A stretch of 9,039 nt of DNA, taken from an uncultured Lachnospira sp. (lineage in GTDB: Bacteria > Bacillota > Clostridia > Lachnospirales > Lachnospiraceae). A model generated the notes under the pieces. The model was not told the origin of the DNA and did no database searches. It saw nothing but the letters and a program-made list of their open reading frames with translations. The translations under genes were made by a program, and so were the position numbers. The stretch covers positions 1-9,039 of the forward strand of contig CAMVRH010000029.1 in assembly GCA_947169835.1 (NCBI GenBank), written 5' to 3'. Below are positions 1 to 6,107 of the stretch, piece by piece (position 1 is the first letter of the stretch; each line of letters starts with the position of its first letter).

Positions 1-35
1 TTGAAGCAAGGTACAACAACATCTACTGTGTACAT
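1..35 (-). CDS. Partial CDS, probable family-2 glycosyltransferase N-terminus
   Basis: Only the first 11 codons and two further bases are inside the window; the gene runs off the left edge. The peptide reads MYTVDVVVPCF followed by Lys or Asn. This strongly resembles the first beta strand of GT-A fold family-2 glycosyltransferases, which begin with a V-D/S-V-V/I-V/I-P-C/V-Y/F-N pattern. Such enzymes transfer sugars from nucleotide-sugar donors, usually to cell-wall or exopolysaccharide acceptors. The start is well supported: GGAGGG (positions 45-40, minus strand) lies 4 bases before the ATG. The gene points the same way as argG but lies beyond the argG terminator, so it is probably transcribed separately. 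The assignment rests on a very short peptide and is tentative; that a gene starts here is more certain than its function. Confidence 0.5.
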   Translation of the reverse strand, partial: MYTVDVVVPCF

Positions 36-49
36 ATCACCCTCCGTGC

Positions 50-66
50 GAGATTCATTTAATCTC
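50..66 (-). promoter_or_regulatory. Small inverted repeat in the leader of the leftmost gene
   Basis: GAGATT (50-55) and AATCTC (61-66) form a 6-bp stem with a 5-base loop, ending 4 bases before the Shine-Dalgarno sequence of the minus-strand gene that starts at 35. It could be a leader hairpin affecting mRNA stability or translation, or chance in AT-rich sequence. There is no T-run after it on either strand, so it is not a terminator. Confidence 0.25.
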
Positions 67-78
67 ATAGTCCCTTAA

Positions 79-84
79 ATTATA
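79..84 (-). promoter_or_regulatory. Possible -10 element for the leftmost gene
   Basis: The minus strand carries a perfect TATAAT at 84-79, about 44 bases before the start codon at 35. At a 17-base spacer the -35 position (107-102) reads TAGTAT, a poor match. TTGAAC at 101-96 is too close (11 bases). The -10 is good but the promoter as a whole is weakly supported. A promoter is expected here because the argG terminator lies immediately upstream. Confidence 0.3.
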
Positions 85-121
85 CTAAAAAATGGGTTCA
101 AATACTAGATAAATAAACATA

Positions 122-153
122 AAAAAAGAGCATTCTTGCGAATGCTCTTTTTT
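122..153 (-). terminator. Bidirectional Rho-independent terminator after argG
   Basis: Positions 122-135 and 140-153 are perfect reverse complements (14 bp) around the loop TTGC (136-139). The core GAGCATTC/GAATGCTC is flanked by an A-run on one side and a T-run on the other, so either strand would give a stem followed by U residues. It starts 13 bases after the argG stop codon. It ends the argG transcript and separates argG from the next minus-strand gene. Confidence 0.9.
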
Positions 154-165
154 ATATTTTTGTTA

Positions 166-1389
166 TTATTTATCTTCTTCCAATTTAGCCTTTTTCATAG
201 CACGAACTTGAAGTGGCAATCCGAACAACTGGATGAATCCTTCAGCATCGTGGTGGTCATATAAATCGCCAGTAGTAAATGATGCAAGTGATTCGCTATA
301 TAGTGAATATGGAGAAGTAGTACCAGCTTTAATAATGTTTCCTTTGTAAAGTTTGAACTTAACTTCACCAGTAACATTCTCTTGAGTCTTTTCAATGAAA
401 GCCTGCAAAGCTTCACGAAGTGGAGTGAACCATGTTCCCTCATACACAACCTGAGCTAACTTCTCAGCAACAGCTTTCTTGAAGTTCATAGTAGCACGAT
501 CAAGTACTAACTCTTCTAACTGGTCGTGTGCTTCCATTAGGATAGTTCCACCTGGAGTTTCATAAACGCCACGAGACTTCATACCTACTACACGGTTTTC
601 GACGATATCGATAATACCAATTCCGTGCTTACCGCCTAGCTCGTTTAGTTTTCTGATAATATCAGCAACCTTCATCTTCTCGCCGTTAACAGAAGTAGGA
701 ACACCCTTTTCGAAAGTCATTGTTACGTATTCACCTTCCTCTGGAGCTTTCTCTGGAGAAACACCAAGAACAAGTAGGTGATCGTAGTTTGGCTCGTTTG
801 CTGGATCTTCTAATTCCAAACCTTCGTGGCTGATGTGCCATAGGTTACGGTCACGGCTGTAACTTTGGTCTGCGTTAAATGGAAGATCAATTCCATGTGC
901 CTTACAATATTCAATCTCTGACTCACGAGAATCCATATCCCACTTGTCATCTCTCCAAGCAGCGATAATCTTAATGTCTGGAGCCAAAGCCTTAATTCCT
1001 AATTCAAAACGAATCTGGTCGTTTCCTTTACCAGTAGCACCGTGGCAGATAGCAGTAGCGCCTTCTTTTCTAGCAACTTCAACTAGCTTTGCAGCGATAC
1101 CAGGTCTAGCCATTGATGTACCTAGTAAATATTTATTCTCATATACTGAGCCAGCCTGTACACAAGGCATTATATAGTTCTCGGCAAAGTCATCTGTGAT
1201 ATCTTCTATATAAAGTTTAGAAGCACCAGAATATTTTGCTCTCTCTTCAAGACCATCTAATTCCTCTTCCTGTCCACAGTCTATGCAACAGCATATAACT
1301 TCGTAATCATAGTTTTCCTTTAGCCAAGGGATGATAGCAGTAGTATCAAGTCCTCCTGAATAAGCTAATACAACTTTTTCTTTAGCCAT
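166..1389 (-). CDS. argG: Argininosuccinate synthase
   Basis: This cytoplasmic enzyme joins citrulline and aspartate using ATP to give argininosuccinate, AMP and PPi, the penultimate step of arginine synthesis. The 407-residue product matches the usual length of about 400. Visible signatures are the N-terminal ATP PP-loop AYSGGLDTT (residues 9-17), GATGKGNDQIRFE (117-129), WRDDKWD (145-151) and YSRDRNLWHISHEG (177-190). The start is placed at 1389 because GGAGGAAAG lies 8 bases before that ATG. The upstream in-frame ATG at 1404-1402 overlaps this ribosome binding site and has none of its own; it would add MEERK. The gene is monocistronic, is followed directly by a terminator and is divergent from argC. 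argH, often found beside argG, is absent here. Regulation is probably by an ARG-box-like operator over its -35 element. Confidence 0.97.
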   Translation of the reverse strand: MAKEKVVLAYSGGLDTTAIIPWLKENYDYEVICCCIDCGQEEELDGLEERAKYSGASKLYIEDITDDFAENYIMPCVQAGSVYENKYLLGTSMARPGIAAKLVEVARKEGATAICHGATGKGNDQIRFELGIKALAPDIKIIAAWRDDKWDMDSRESEIEYCKAHGIDLPFNADQSYSRDRNLWHISHEGLELEDPANEPNYDHLLVLGVSPEKAPEEGEYVTMTFEKGVPTSVNGEKMKVADIIRKLNELGGKHGIGIIDIVENRVVGMKSRGVYETPGGTILMEAHDQLEELVLDRATMNFKKAVAEKLAQVVYEGTWFTPLREALQAFIEKTQENVTGEVKFKLYKGNIIKAGTTSPYSLYSESLASFTTGDLYDHHDAEGFIQLFGLPLQVRAMKKAKLEEDK

Positions 1390-1397
1390 TTTTCTTT

Positions 1398-1402
1398 CCT
1401 CC
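1398..1402 (-). promoter_or_regulatory. Ribosome binding site that decides the argG start
   Basis: The minus strand reads GGAGG at 1402-1398, extending to GGAGGAAAG, with 8 bases before the ATG at 1389-1387. The alternative ATG at 1404-1402 contains the first G of this site, so it cannot use it. This favours the shorter 407-residue ArgG. Confidence 0.8.
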
Positions 1403-1430
1403 ATAAAATGTTTTTCTTACAACGGGAATT

Positions 1431-1459
1431 AATATACAACAATTATGCATAAAATGCAA
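1431..1459 (-). promoter_or_regulatory. argG promoter
   Basis: On the minus strand, -35 TTGCAT (1459-1454) is followed by a 17-base spacer and -10 TATATT (1436-1431). Transcription would start near 1424, leaving a leader of about 35 bases before the ATG at 1389. The 29-base core matches the argC promoter at 23 positions when the two are compared in their own reading directions. That shared layout is the best support for the call. The -35 element is one arm of the palindrome at 1443-1459. Confidence 0.7.
1443..1459. promoter_or_regulatory. ARG-box-like operator over the argG -35
   Basis: The sequence TTATGCATAAAATGCAA contains the perfect palindrome TGCAT-AAA-ATGCA (1446-1458). It resembles the ArgR/AhrC operator family: E. 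coli half-sites are TGAAT/ATTCA, and the Bacillus box contains ATAAAAATKCAA. It covers the argG -35, as expected for repression by competition with RNA polymerase. The spacer between half-sites is one base shorter than the E. coli consensus. No regulator gene is in the window, so the ArgR assignment is inference. Confidence 0.65.
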
Positions 1460-1496
1460 GTAAAAAATGAATATTTTTGTATATTATTCATAAATT

Positions 1497-1513
1497 ATGC
1501 ATATTTTATGCAA
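1497..1513. promoter_or_regulatory. Second ARG-box-like palindrome between the promoters
   Basis: TGCATA-TTT-TATGCA (1498-1512) is a perfect 15-bp palindrome with the same half-sites as the flanking boxes. Its centre (1505) is 21 bases from the centre of the argC box (1526), the same centre distance as paired 18-bp ARG boxes separated by 3 bases in E. coli. It lies just upstream of the argC -35. Its half-sites are two bases farther apart than in the other two boxes, so it may be a weaker or auxiliary site. Confidence 0.5.
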
Positions 1514-1518
1514 AAACC

Positions 1519-1535
1519 TTGCATATTATACATAA
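1519..1535. promoter_or_regulatory. ARG-box-like operator over the argC -35
   Basis: TTGCATATTATACATAA matches the argG box, read on the opposite strand, at 15 of 17 positions. Its core TGCAT-ATT-ATACA (1520-1532) pairs at 4 of 5 half-site positions. It begins exactly on the argC -35 hexamer and fills most of the spacer, so a bound repressor would block the promoter. The family is inferred from sequence similarity and from the arginine genes on both sides. Confidence 0.6.
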
Positions 1536-1547
1536 ATAGTGTATAAT
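1519..1547 (+). promoter_or_regulatory. argCJBD promoter
   Basis: -35 TTGCAT (1519-1524), a 17-base spacer and a perfect -10 TATAAT (1542-1547). Transcription would start near 1554, giving a leader of about 86 bases before argC. No other promoter as good is seen before argC, and the close gene spacing downstream suggests it drives argC, argJ, argB and argD together. Confidence 0.8.
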
Positions 1548-1559
1548 TCTCGCAGTTGT

Positions 1560-1600
1560 GTTCTTATATAGAAGAAAGTTCTTCTTGTATATAGAAGAAA
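1560..1600 (+). repeat. Tandemly duplicated hairpin in the argC leader
   Basis: TATATAGAAGAAA occurs at 1565-1577 and again at 1588-1600, each preceded by GTTCTT (1560-1565 and 1578-1583). The second unit has 5 extra bases, so this looks like a tandem duplication. TTCTTC (1579-1584) can pair with GAAGAA on either side (1571-1576 or 1594-1599), giving mutually exclusive weak stems. No GC-rich stem with a U-run follows, so a classical attenuator is not evident. Function is unknown and it may be structural noise in AT-rich RNA. Confidence 0.45.
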
Positions 1601-1639
1601 AATAGTTTATTCTTTGACGAGGACACATAGGAGGTTACT

Positions 1640-2680
1640 ATGATTAAAGTAGGTATTATTGGCTCAACTGGTTACGCAGGAGCCGAGATTGTAAAGTTAA
1701 TACAGAATCATCCAGAAGCGGAAGTAGTATGGTTTGGCTCAAAGTCATTTGAGGGTGAACCTTTTGCTAGCGTGTATAGAAATATGTTCGAGCTAGTGGA
1801 TGAGAAATGCCTAGGTGATAATATCGATGAGCTTGCTGACAAGGTGGATGTTATTTTTACAGCTACACCTCAGGGACTTTGCTCAAAGATTATAAATGAA
1901 GATGTTTTAAGTAAGACTAAGGTTATTGATCTTAGCGCTGACTTTAGAATAAAAGATGTTGATATTTACGAGAAGTGGTATGGCATCAAACATGAAAGTC
2001 CAGAGTTTATAGACGAGGCAGTCTATGGGCTTTGCGAGATTAACCGTGACAAGACAAAGGATGCACGCCTTATTGCAAACCCTGGTTGTTACACAACTTG
2101 CAGTATCCTTTCTATTTATCCGTTGGTAAAAGAGGGATTGATTGATCCTAAATCTATTATCGTGGATGCTAAGTCAGGAACTACTGGAGCAGGACGTGGC
2201 GCGAAGGTTGCAAACTTGTTCTGCGAGGTAAACGAAAACATAAAAGCTTACGGTGTTACAACACATCGTCACACACCAGAGATAGAAGAACAGCTAAGTT
2301 ACGCAGCAGATGAGGATGTTGTTATAAACTTCACTCCACACTTAGTTCCAATGCAAAGAGGAATTTTAGTAACAGCTTATGCGAACCTAACAAAGGATGT
2401 TACATACGATGAAGTTAAAGCTGTTTATGATAAATACTACAAAGATGAGAAATTCATCCGAGTGCTTAACAAAGACCTTTGCCCAGAGACACGTTTTGTG
2501 GCAAACAGTAACTACACAGATATTAACTTCAAGATAGATGAGCGAACAGGAAGAATAGTTATGATGGGTGCGCTTGATAACTTGGTAAAGGGAGCAGCAG
2601 GACAAGCGGTTCAGAATATGAATATAATGTTTGGATTACCTGAAGAAACAGGAATTGATTTAGTTCCAAGCAGCGTGTAA
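1640..2680 (+). CDS. argC: N-acetyl-gamma-glutamyl-phosphate reductase
   Basis: This enzyme reduces N-acetylglutamyl phosphate to the semialdehyde with NADPH, the third step of ornithine synthesis, in the cytoplasm. The 346-residue length is normal for the family. The N-terminus has the nucleotide-binding pattern GIIGSTGYAGAE (5-16). The catalytic cysteine is Cys150 in NPGCYTT (147-153). The conserved HRHTPEI segment (209-215) supplies the probable catalytic histidine. A GTTGAGRGAK stretch (residues about 180-189) also fits the family. The start has AGGAGG (1629-1634) 5 bases upstream. It is the first gene of argCJBD, and argJ begins 11 bases after its stop. Transcription is expected from the operator-covered promoter at 1519-1547. 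Nothing is truncated or missing. Confidence 0.97.
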   Translation: MIKVGIIGSTGYAGAEIVKLIQNHPEAEVVWFGSKSFEGEPFASVYRNMFELVDEKCLGDNIDELADKVDVIFTATPQGLCSKIINEDVLSKTKVIDLSADFRIKDVDIYEKWYGIKHESPEFIDEAVYGLCEINRDKTKDARLIANPGCYTTCSILSIYPLVKEGLIDPKSIIVDAKSGTTGAGRGAKVANLFCEVNENIKAYGVTTHRHTPEIEEQLSYAADEDVVINFTPHLVPMQRGILVTAYANLTKDVTYDEVKAVYDKYYKDEKFIRVLNKDLCPETRFVANSNYTDINFKIDERTGRIVMMGALDNLVKGAAGQAVQNMNIMFGLPEETGIDLVPSSV

Positions 2681-2691
2681 AGGAATAAGAT

Positions 2692-3915
2692 ATGCATTTT
2701 AAAACAGAAGGTGGCGTGACAGCTCCGCTAGGCTTTGCGGCTATGGGAGTACACGCTGGAATAAAAAAAGAAAAAACAGATATGGCTATGATAAAGAGCC
2801 ATGTGCCAGCGGTAGCAGCAGGTACATTTACTACAAACGTAGTTAAGGCTGCGCCAGTTTTGTTTGATCAAAAGCAGATTTATGAAAATGAATTTGCTCA
2901 GGTCATCGTTTGTAACAGTGGTGTTGCAAATGCCTGCACCGGCAAAGAAGGAATGGATTACTGCGAACAGACAGCTAAGATGGTGGCAGAAAACTTGCAG
3001 GTAGATGAGAACGAAGTTTTAGTTACATCTACAGGTGTTATTGGTCAGCAACTTCCGATGGACAAGATAGAGGCAGGAATTCAAATGCTTTCTCTAACAC
3101 TTGACCAGTCAGAAGACGGTGGACATTTGGCGGCAGAAGCTATTATGACTACTGACACTAAGCCAAAAGAAGTGGCATACGAATTTAGAGTAGCTGGAAA
3201 GCAGTGTAAGATTGGTGGTATGTGCAAAGGATCAGGAATGATTCATCCAAATATGTGTACAATGCTTTCGTTCTTAACTACTGATGTTAAGATTTCAAAA
3301 GAACTTTTATACGAAGCACTAAGTGATAGCGTGAAAGATTCTTACAATATGATTTCAGTAGATGGTGATACATCAACTAACGATACAGTTTTAATTCTTG
3401 CTAACGGTTTGGCAGAAAACAAAGAGATTACTGAAAAAGATGCCGATTACGAAGAGTTCGTAAACGCACTACAAGCAGTAAATAAAGATCTTAGCAAAAT
3501 GATAGCGGGAGATGGCGAAGGTGCAACAGCACTATTTGAAGTAAAGGTAAGACATGCAGATACAAAAGAAAATGCTGTTAAACTTGCAAAGTCGGTTGTT
3601 TCATCTTCTTTGACGAAGGCAGCTATTTGCGGACACGATGCTAACTGGGGAAGAATTATGTGTGCACTAGGTTATGCCGGTGTGGACTTTGACCCAGAAA
3701 AAATAGATATAGTATTTACTAGCAAGGCTGGACAGATAATTATAGTAGAAAACGGCATAGCTACTGACTACAGCGAAGAGAAAGCAACTGAGATTTTATC
3801 AGAGGATGCGGTAACAGTAACATGCGATATGAAGATGGGCGATGCAAAAGCAACAGCTTGGGGATGTGATTTGACGCACGAGTATGTGAGCATCAACGCC
3901 GATTATAGAAGTTAA
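2692..3915 (+). CDS. argJ: Glutamate N-acetyltransferase / ornithine acetyltransferase
   Basis: ArgJ moves the acetyl group from N-acetylornithine to glutamate, releasing ornithine and closing the acetyl cycle. Many homologues also make acetylglutamate from acetyl-CoA. Sequence alone does not show which type this is, but no argA lies nearby. The 407 residues match the family. It is an Ntn-type enzyme that cleaves itself before a nucleophilic threonine. Here the site is MIHPNMCTML, with cleavage predicted between Cys189 and Thr190. The oxyanion-hole motif is STGVIG with Thr114-Gly115. The C-terminus YVSINADYRS is the expected conserved end. AGGAA lies just after the argC stop, 6 bases before this ATG. 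The usual residue before the nucleophile is Ala; Cys there is a variant I recall from clostridial relatives. The argB gene follows after 21 bases. Confidence 0.97.
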   Translation: MHFKTEGGVTAPLGFAAMGVHAGIKKEKTDMAMIKSHVPAVAAGTFTTNVVKAAPVLFDQKQIYENEFAQVIVCNSGVANACTGKEGMDYCEQTAKMVAENLQVDENEVLVTSTGVIGQQLPMDKIEAGIQMLSLTLDQSEDGGHLAAEAIMTTDTKPKEVAYEFRVAGKQCKIGGMCKGSGMIHPNMCTMLSFLTTDVKISKELLYEALSDSVKDSYNMISVDGDTSTNDTVLILANGLAENKEITEKDADYEEFVNALQAVNKDLSKMIAGDGEGATALFEVKVRHADTKENAVKLAKSVVSSSLTKAAICGHDANWGRIMCALGYAGVDFDPEKIDIVFTSKAGQIIIVENGIATDYSEEKATEILSEDAVTVTCDMKMGDAKATAWGCDLTHEYVSINADYRS

Positions 3916-3936
3916 AACCTTTGGAGGAATAGACAA

Positions 3937-4869
3937 ATGATAATGAAGGGCAACAAAGATATAAAAATGGATAAGTTGATTGAGAAGGCAGACGTCCTAA
4001 TAGAGGCGCTACCTTACATTCAGCGATTCAATAGAAAAATTATCGTTGTTAAATACGGTGGAAGTGCAATGCTAGATGAGGATTTCATGACAAATGTAAT
4101 CCAGGACGTTACACTTCTTAAACTAGTTGGTTTCAAACCTATCATCGTGCACGGTGGTGGAAAGGCTATCAGTAAACACATCGATAAGATGGGCATGGAG
4201 ACTGAGTTTGTAAACGGCCTTCGCGTGACCGACGAAGAAACACTAGAAGCAGCAGAGATGGTTCTTAATAAAGTAAACAAACAGCTTGTTCAGATGGTTG
4301 AAAAGTTGGGCGTTCGTGCCATTGGTATCAGTGGTAAAGACGGAAACCTTCTAAGCGTTGAGAAGAAACTTTCCCACGGCGAAGACATCGGATATGTGGG
4401 AACTGTTAAGTCTGTTTCTACAGAGATCTTGCTTGATTTGATAGAGAAGGACTTCTTGCCAATCGTTTGTCCAATAGGACTAGATGACGAGTTCGAGGCA
4501 TATAATATAAATGCAGATGATGCAGCATCAGCTATAGCAGAAGCGGTAAAGGCTGAGAAGTTGGCATTCCTCACAGATACTGAAGGTGTTTTAATGGATG
4601 CCGAAGATCACGACTCTGTTATTTCGGAGATGACTATTTCCGAGGCAAAGGACTTGATTAAAGACGGAACAATCTCAGGCGGAATGATTCCAAAAATCAA
4701 GAACTGTATTGAGGCGATTGAAAACGGAGTATCTCGTGTCCATATATTGGACGGAAGAATTCCACACTGTATCTTACTAGAGATTTTCACAAACAAGGGT
4801 ATTGGTACAGCGTTGCTTCGCGACGAGGATGAGAAGTTCTACAAAGAACAAGAGATGAAGGAAAAATAA
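3937..4869 (+). CDS. argB: Acetylglutamate kinase, probably arginine-inhibited
   Basis: This cytoplasmic kinase phosphorylates N-acetylglutamate with ATP, the second step of the pathway. Amino-acid kinase family motifs are VVKYGGS (37-43, catalytic Lys39), the glycine-rich VHGGGKAI (71-78), GLRVTD (94-99) for substrate binding, NINADDAA (190-197) and GGMIPK (248-253). About 30 residues precede the first kinase strand, enough for the N-terminal helix that links dimers into the arginine-sensitive hexamer in some family members. The C-terminus has [12 protein letters not shown] (280-291), the signature of arginine-inhibited forms. Feedback inhibition by arginine is therefore inferred. GGAGG (3923-3927) lies 9 bases before the chosen ATG; a second in-frame ATG at 3943 is also possible but less well spaced than this one or weakly different. 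At 310 residues it is slightly longer than the usual 290-300. Confidence 0.97.
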   Translation: MIMKGNKDIKMDKLIEKADVLIEALPYIQRFNRKIIVVKYGGSAMLDEDFMTNVIQDVTLLKLVGFKPIIVHGGGKAISKHIDKMGMETEFVNGLRVTDEETLEAAEMVLNKVNKQLVQMVEKLGVRAIGISGKDGNLLSVEKKLSHGEDIGYVGTVKSVSTEILLDLIEKDFLPIVCPIGLDDEFEAYNINADDAASAIAEAVKAEKLAFLTDTEGVLMDAEDHDSVISEMTISEAKDLIKDGTISGGMIPKIKNCIEAIENGVSRVHILDGRIPHCILLEIFTNKGIGTALLRDEDEKFYKEQEMKEK

Positions 4870-6063
4870 ATGAGTTATATAGAAAAGTCGGAACAAAACT
4901 TAATACACACATACAACCGTTTCCCTGTTGTCTTTGAAAAGGGCGAGGGTGTGTTTTTGTACGATGAAAATGGAAAAGAGTACTTGGACTTTGCATCGGG
5001 CATCGGTGTTTGTTCGCTTGGTTATGGAAATGAAAAATTAAACAATGCTATAAAAGAGCAGACTGATTTGCTACTTCACACATCAAATCTTTTCTATAAT
5101 AAGCCAGTGGCAGATGCAGCCCAAAAGCTAGTGAAGGCTACAGGTCTTAAGAAGGCATTCTTTACAAACAGTGGAGCAGAGGCTATAGAGGGTGCGCTTA
5201 AAGTAGCAAAGCGATATGCATACGATAAGAGCGCGGCAAAGGAAAATGACGATTTTAGTGAAGGCTATGAAGTGATTGCGATGAACAATTCATTTCACGG
5301 TCGTACAAAAGGTGCGCTAGAGATAACTGGAACTGATAGTTATCGTAAGCCTTTTGGACCAGACATAGATGATGTTAAGTTTGCGGAGTTTAACAACCTA
5401 GATAGTGTAAAAGAACTAGTGACTGATAAGACTTGCGCTATCGTGGTTGAGTGCGTACAAGGTGAAGGTGGAGTGACACCTGCCGATGAAGATTTCATAA
5501 AAGGAATCCGCGCGCTTTGCGATGAAAAAGACATCATCATGATTTGCGATGAAATCCAGTGTGGAATGGGTAGAACTGGAAAGATGTTTGCCTATGAGCA
5601 CTACGAAGTAAAACCAGACGTTGTAACCTGTGCTAAGGCACTAGGTTGCGGTGTGCCTGTTGGTGCATTTGTCTGTGGTGAAAAGTGTATGGACACTTTG
5701 GTGCCAGGAGATCACGGAACTACATACGGTGGAAATCCACTTGTGACTGCTGTAGTTAGCAAAGTGTTTGACATATATGAAGAAGACCTTGTGGTAGAGC
5801 ACGCCAAAGTAATGGGCGACTACTTAACAGAGGAGTTAGAGAAGATTGCATTCGAGTTCAACTCAGTTGTAAAACGAAAAGGAATGGGTCTAATGCAGGG
5901 CTTAGAACTACGTGTTCCAGTGGGTGATATCGTAAATGAAGCACTCGAAAATGGACTAGTTGTAATAAGCGCTGGGGGCAATGTTTTGCGTATGCTTCCA
6001 CCTTTAATAATTGGACAAAAAAATGTAGATTTTGCACTTGATATTTTGCGTAAAATTTTATAA
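4870..6063 (+). CDS. argD: Acetylornithine aminotransferase
   Basis: This PLP-dependent class-III aminotransferase makes N-acetylornithine from the semialdehyde using glutamate as amino donor. The 397 residues are normal in length. Visible features are NSGAEA (100-105), NSFHGRT (140-146), VVECVQGEGG (192-201), CDEIQ with Asp227 contacting the PLP ring nitrogen, the PLP-binding Lys256 in CAKALG, and HGTTYGGNP (282-290). Its ATG follows the argB stop with no gap. The ribosome binding site AAGGA (4858-4862) lies inside the end of argB, so translation of the two is probably coupled. ArgD is often promiscuous and can also serve the lysine pathway as succinyl-diaminopimelate aminotransferase; that cannot be judged here. 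No terminator hairpin is seen after its stop. Confidence 0.95.
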   Translation: MSYIEKSEQNLIHTYNRFPVVFEKGEGVFLYDENGKEYLDFASGIGVCSLGYGNEKLNNAIKEQTDLLLHTSNLFYNKPVADAAQKLVKATGLKKAFFTNSGAEAIEGALKVAKRYAYDKSAAKENDDFSEGYEVIAMNNSFHGRTKGALEITGTDSYRKPFGPDIDDVKFAEFNNLDSVKELVTDKTCAIVVECVQGEGGVTPADEDFIKGIRALCDEKDIIMICDEIQCGMGRTGKMFAYEHYEVKPDVVTCAKALGCGVPVGAFVCGEKCMDTLVPGDHGTTYGGNPLVTAVVSKVFDIYEEDLVVEHAKVMGDYLTEELEKIAFEFNSVVKRKGMGLMQGLELRVPVGDIVNEALENGLVVISAGGNVLRMLPPLIIGQKNVDFALDILRKIL

Positions 6064-6107
6064 ATTATAAGTTGATTATTTAATGAAAAATTGGAGATAT
6101 ATAAATA

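Noticed and set aside
944..1177. A 77-codon plus-strand open frame inside argG
   Set aside because: It is antisense to a conserved part of ArgG, with no convincing family match; taken as a shadow frame.
1548..1639. T-box or arginine riboswitch in the argC leader
   Set aside because: No T-box sequence, no specifier stem and no terminator hairpin with a U-run can be seen; the leader is short and AT-rich.
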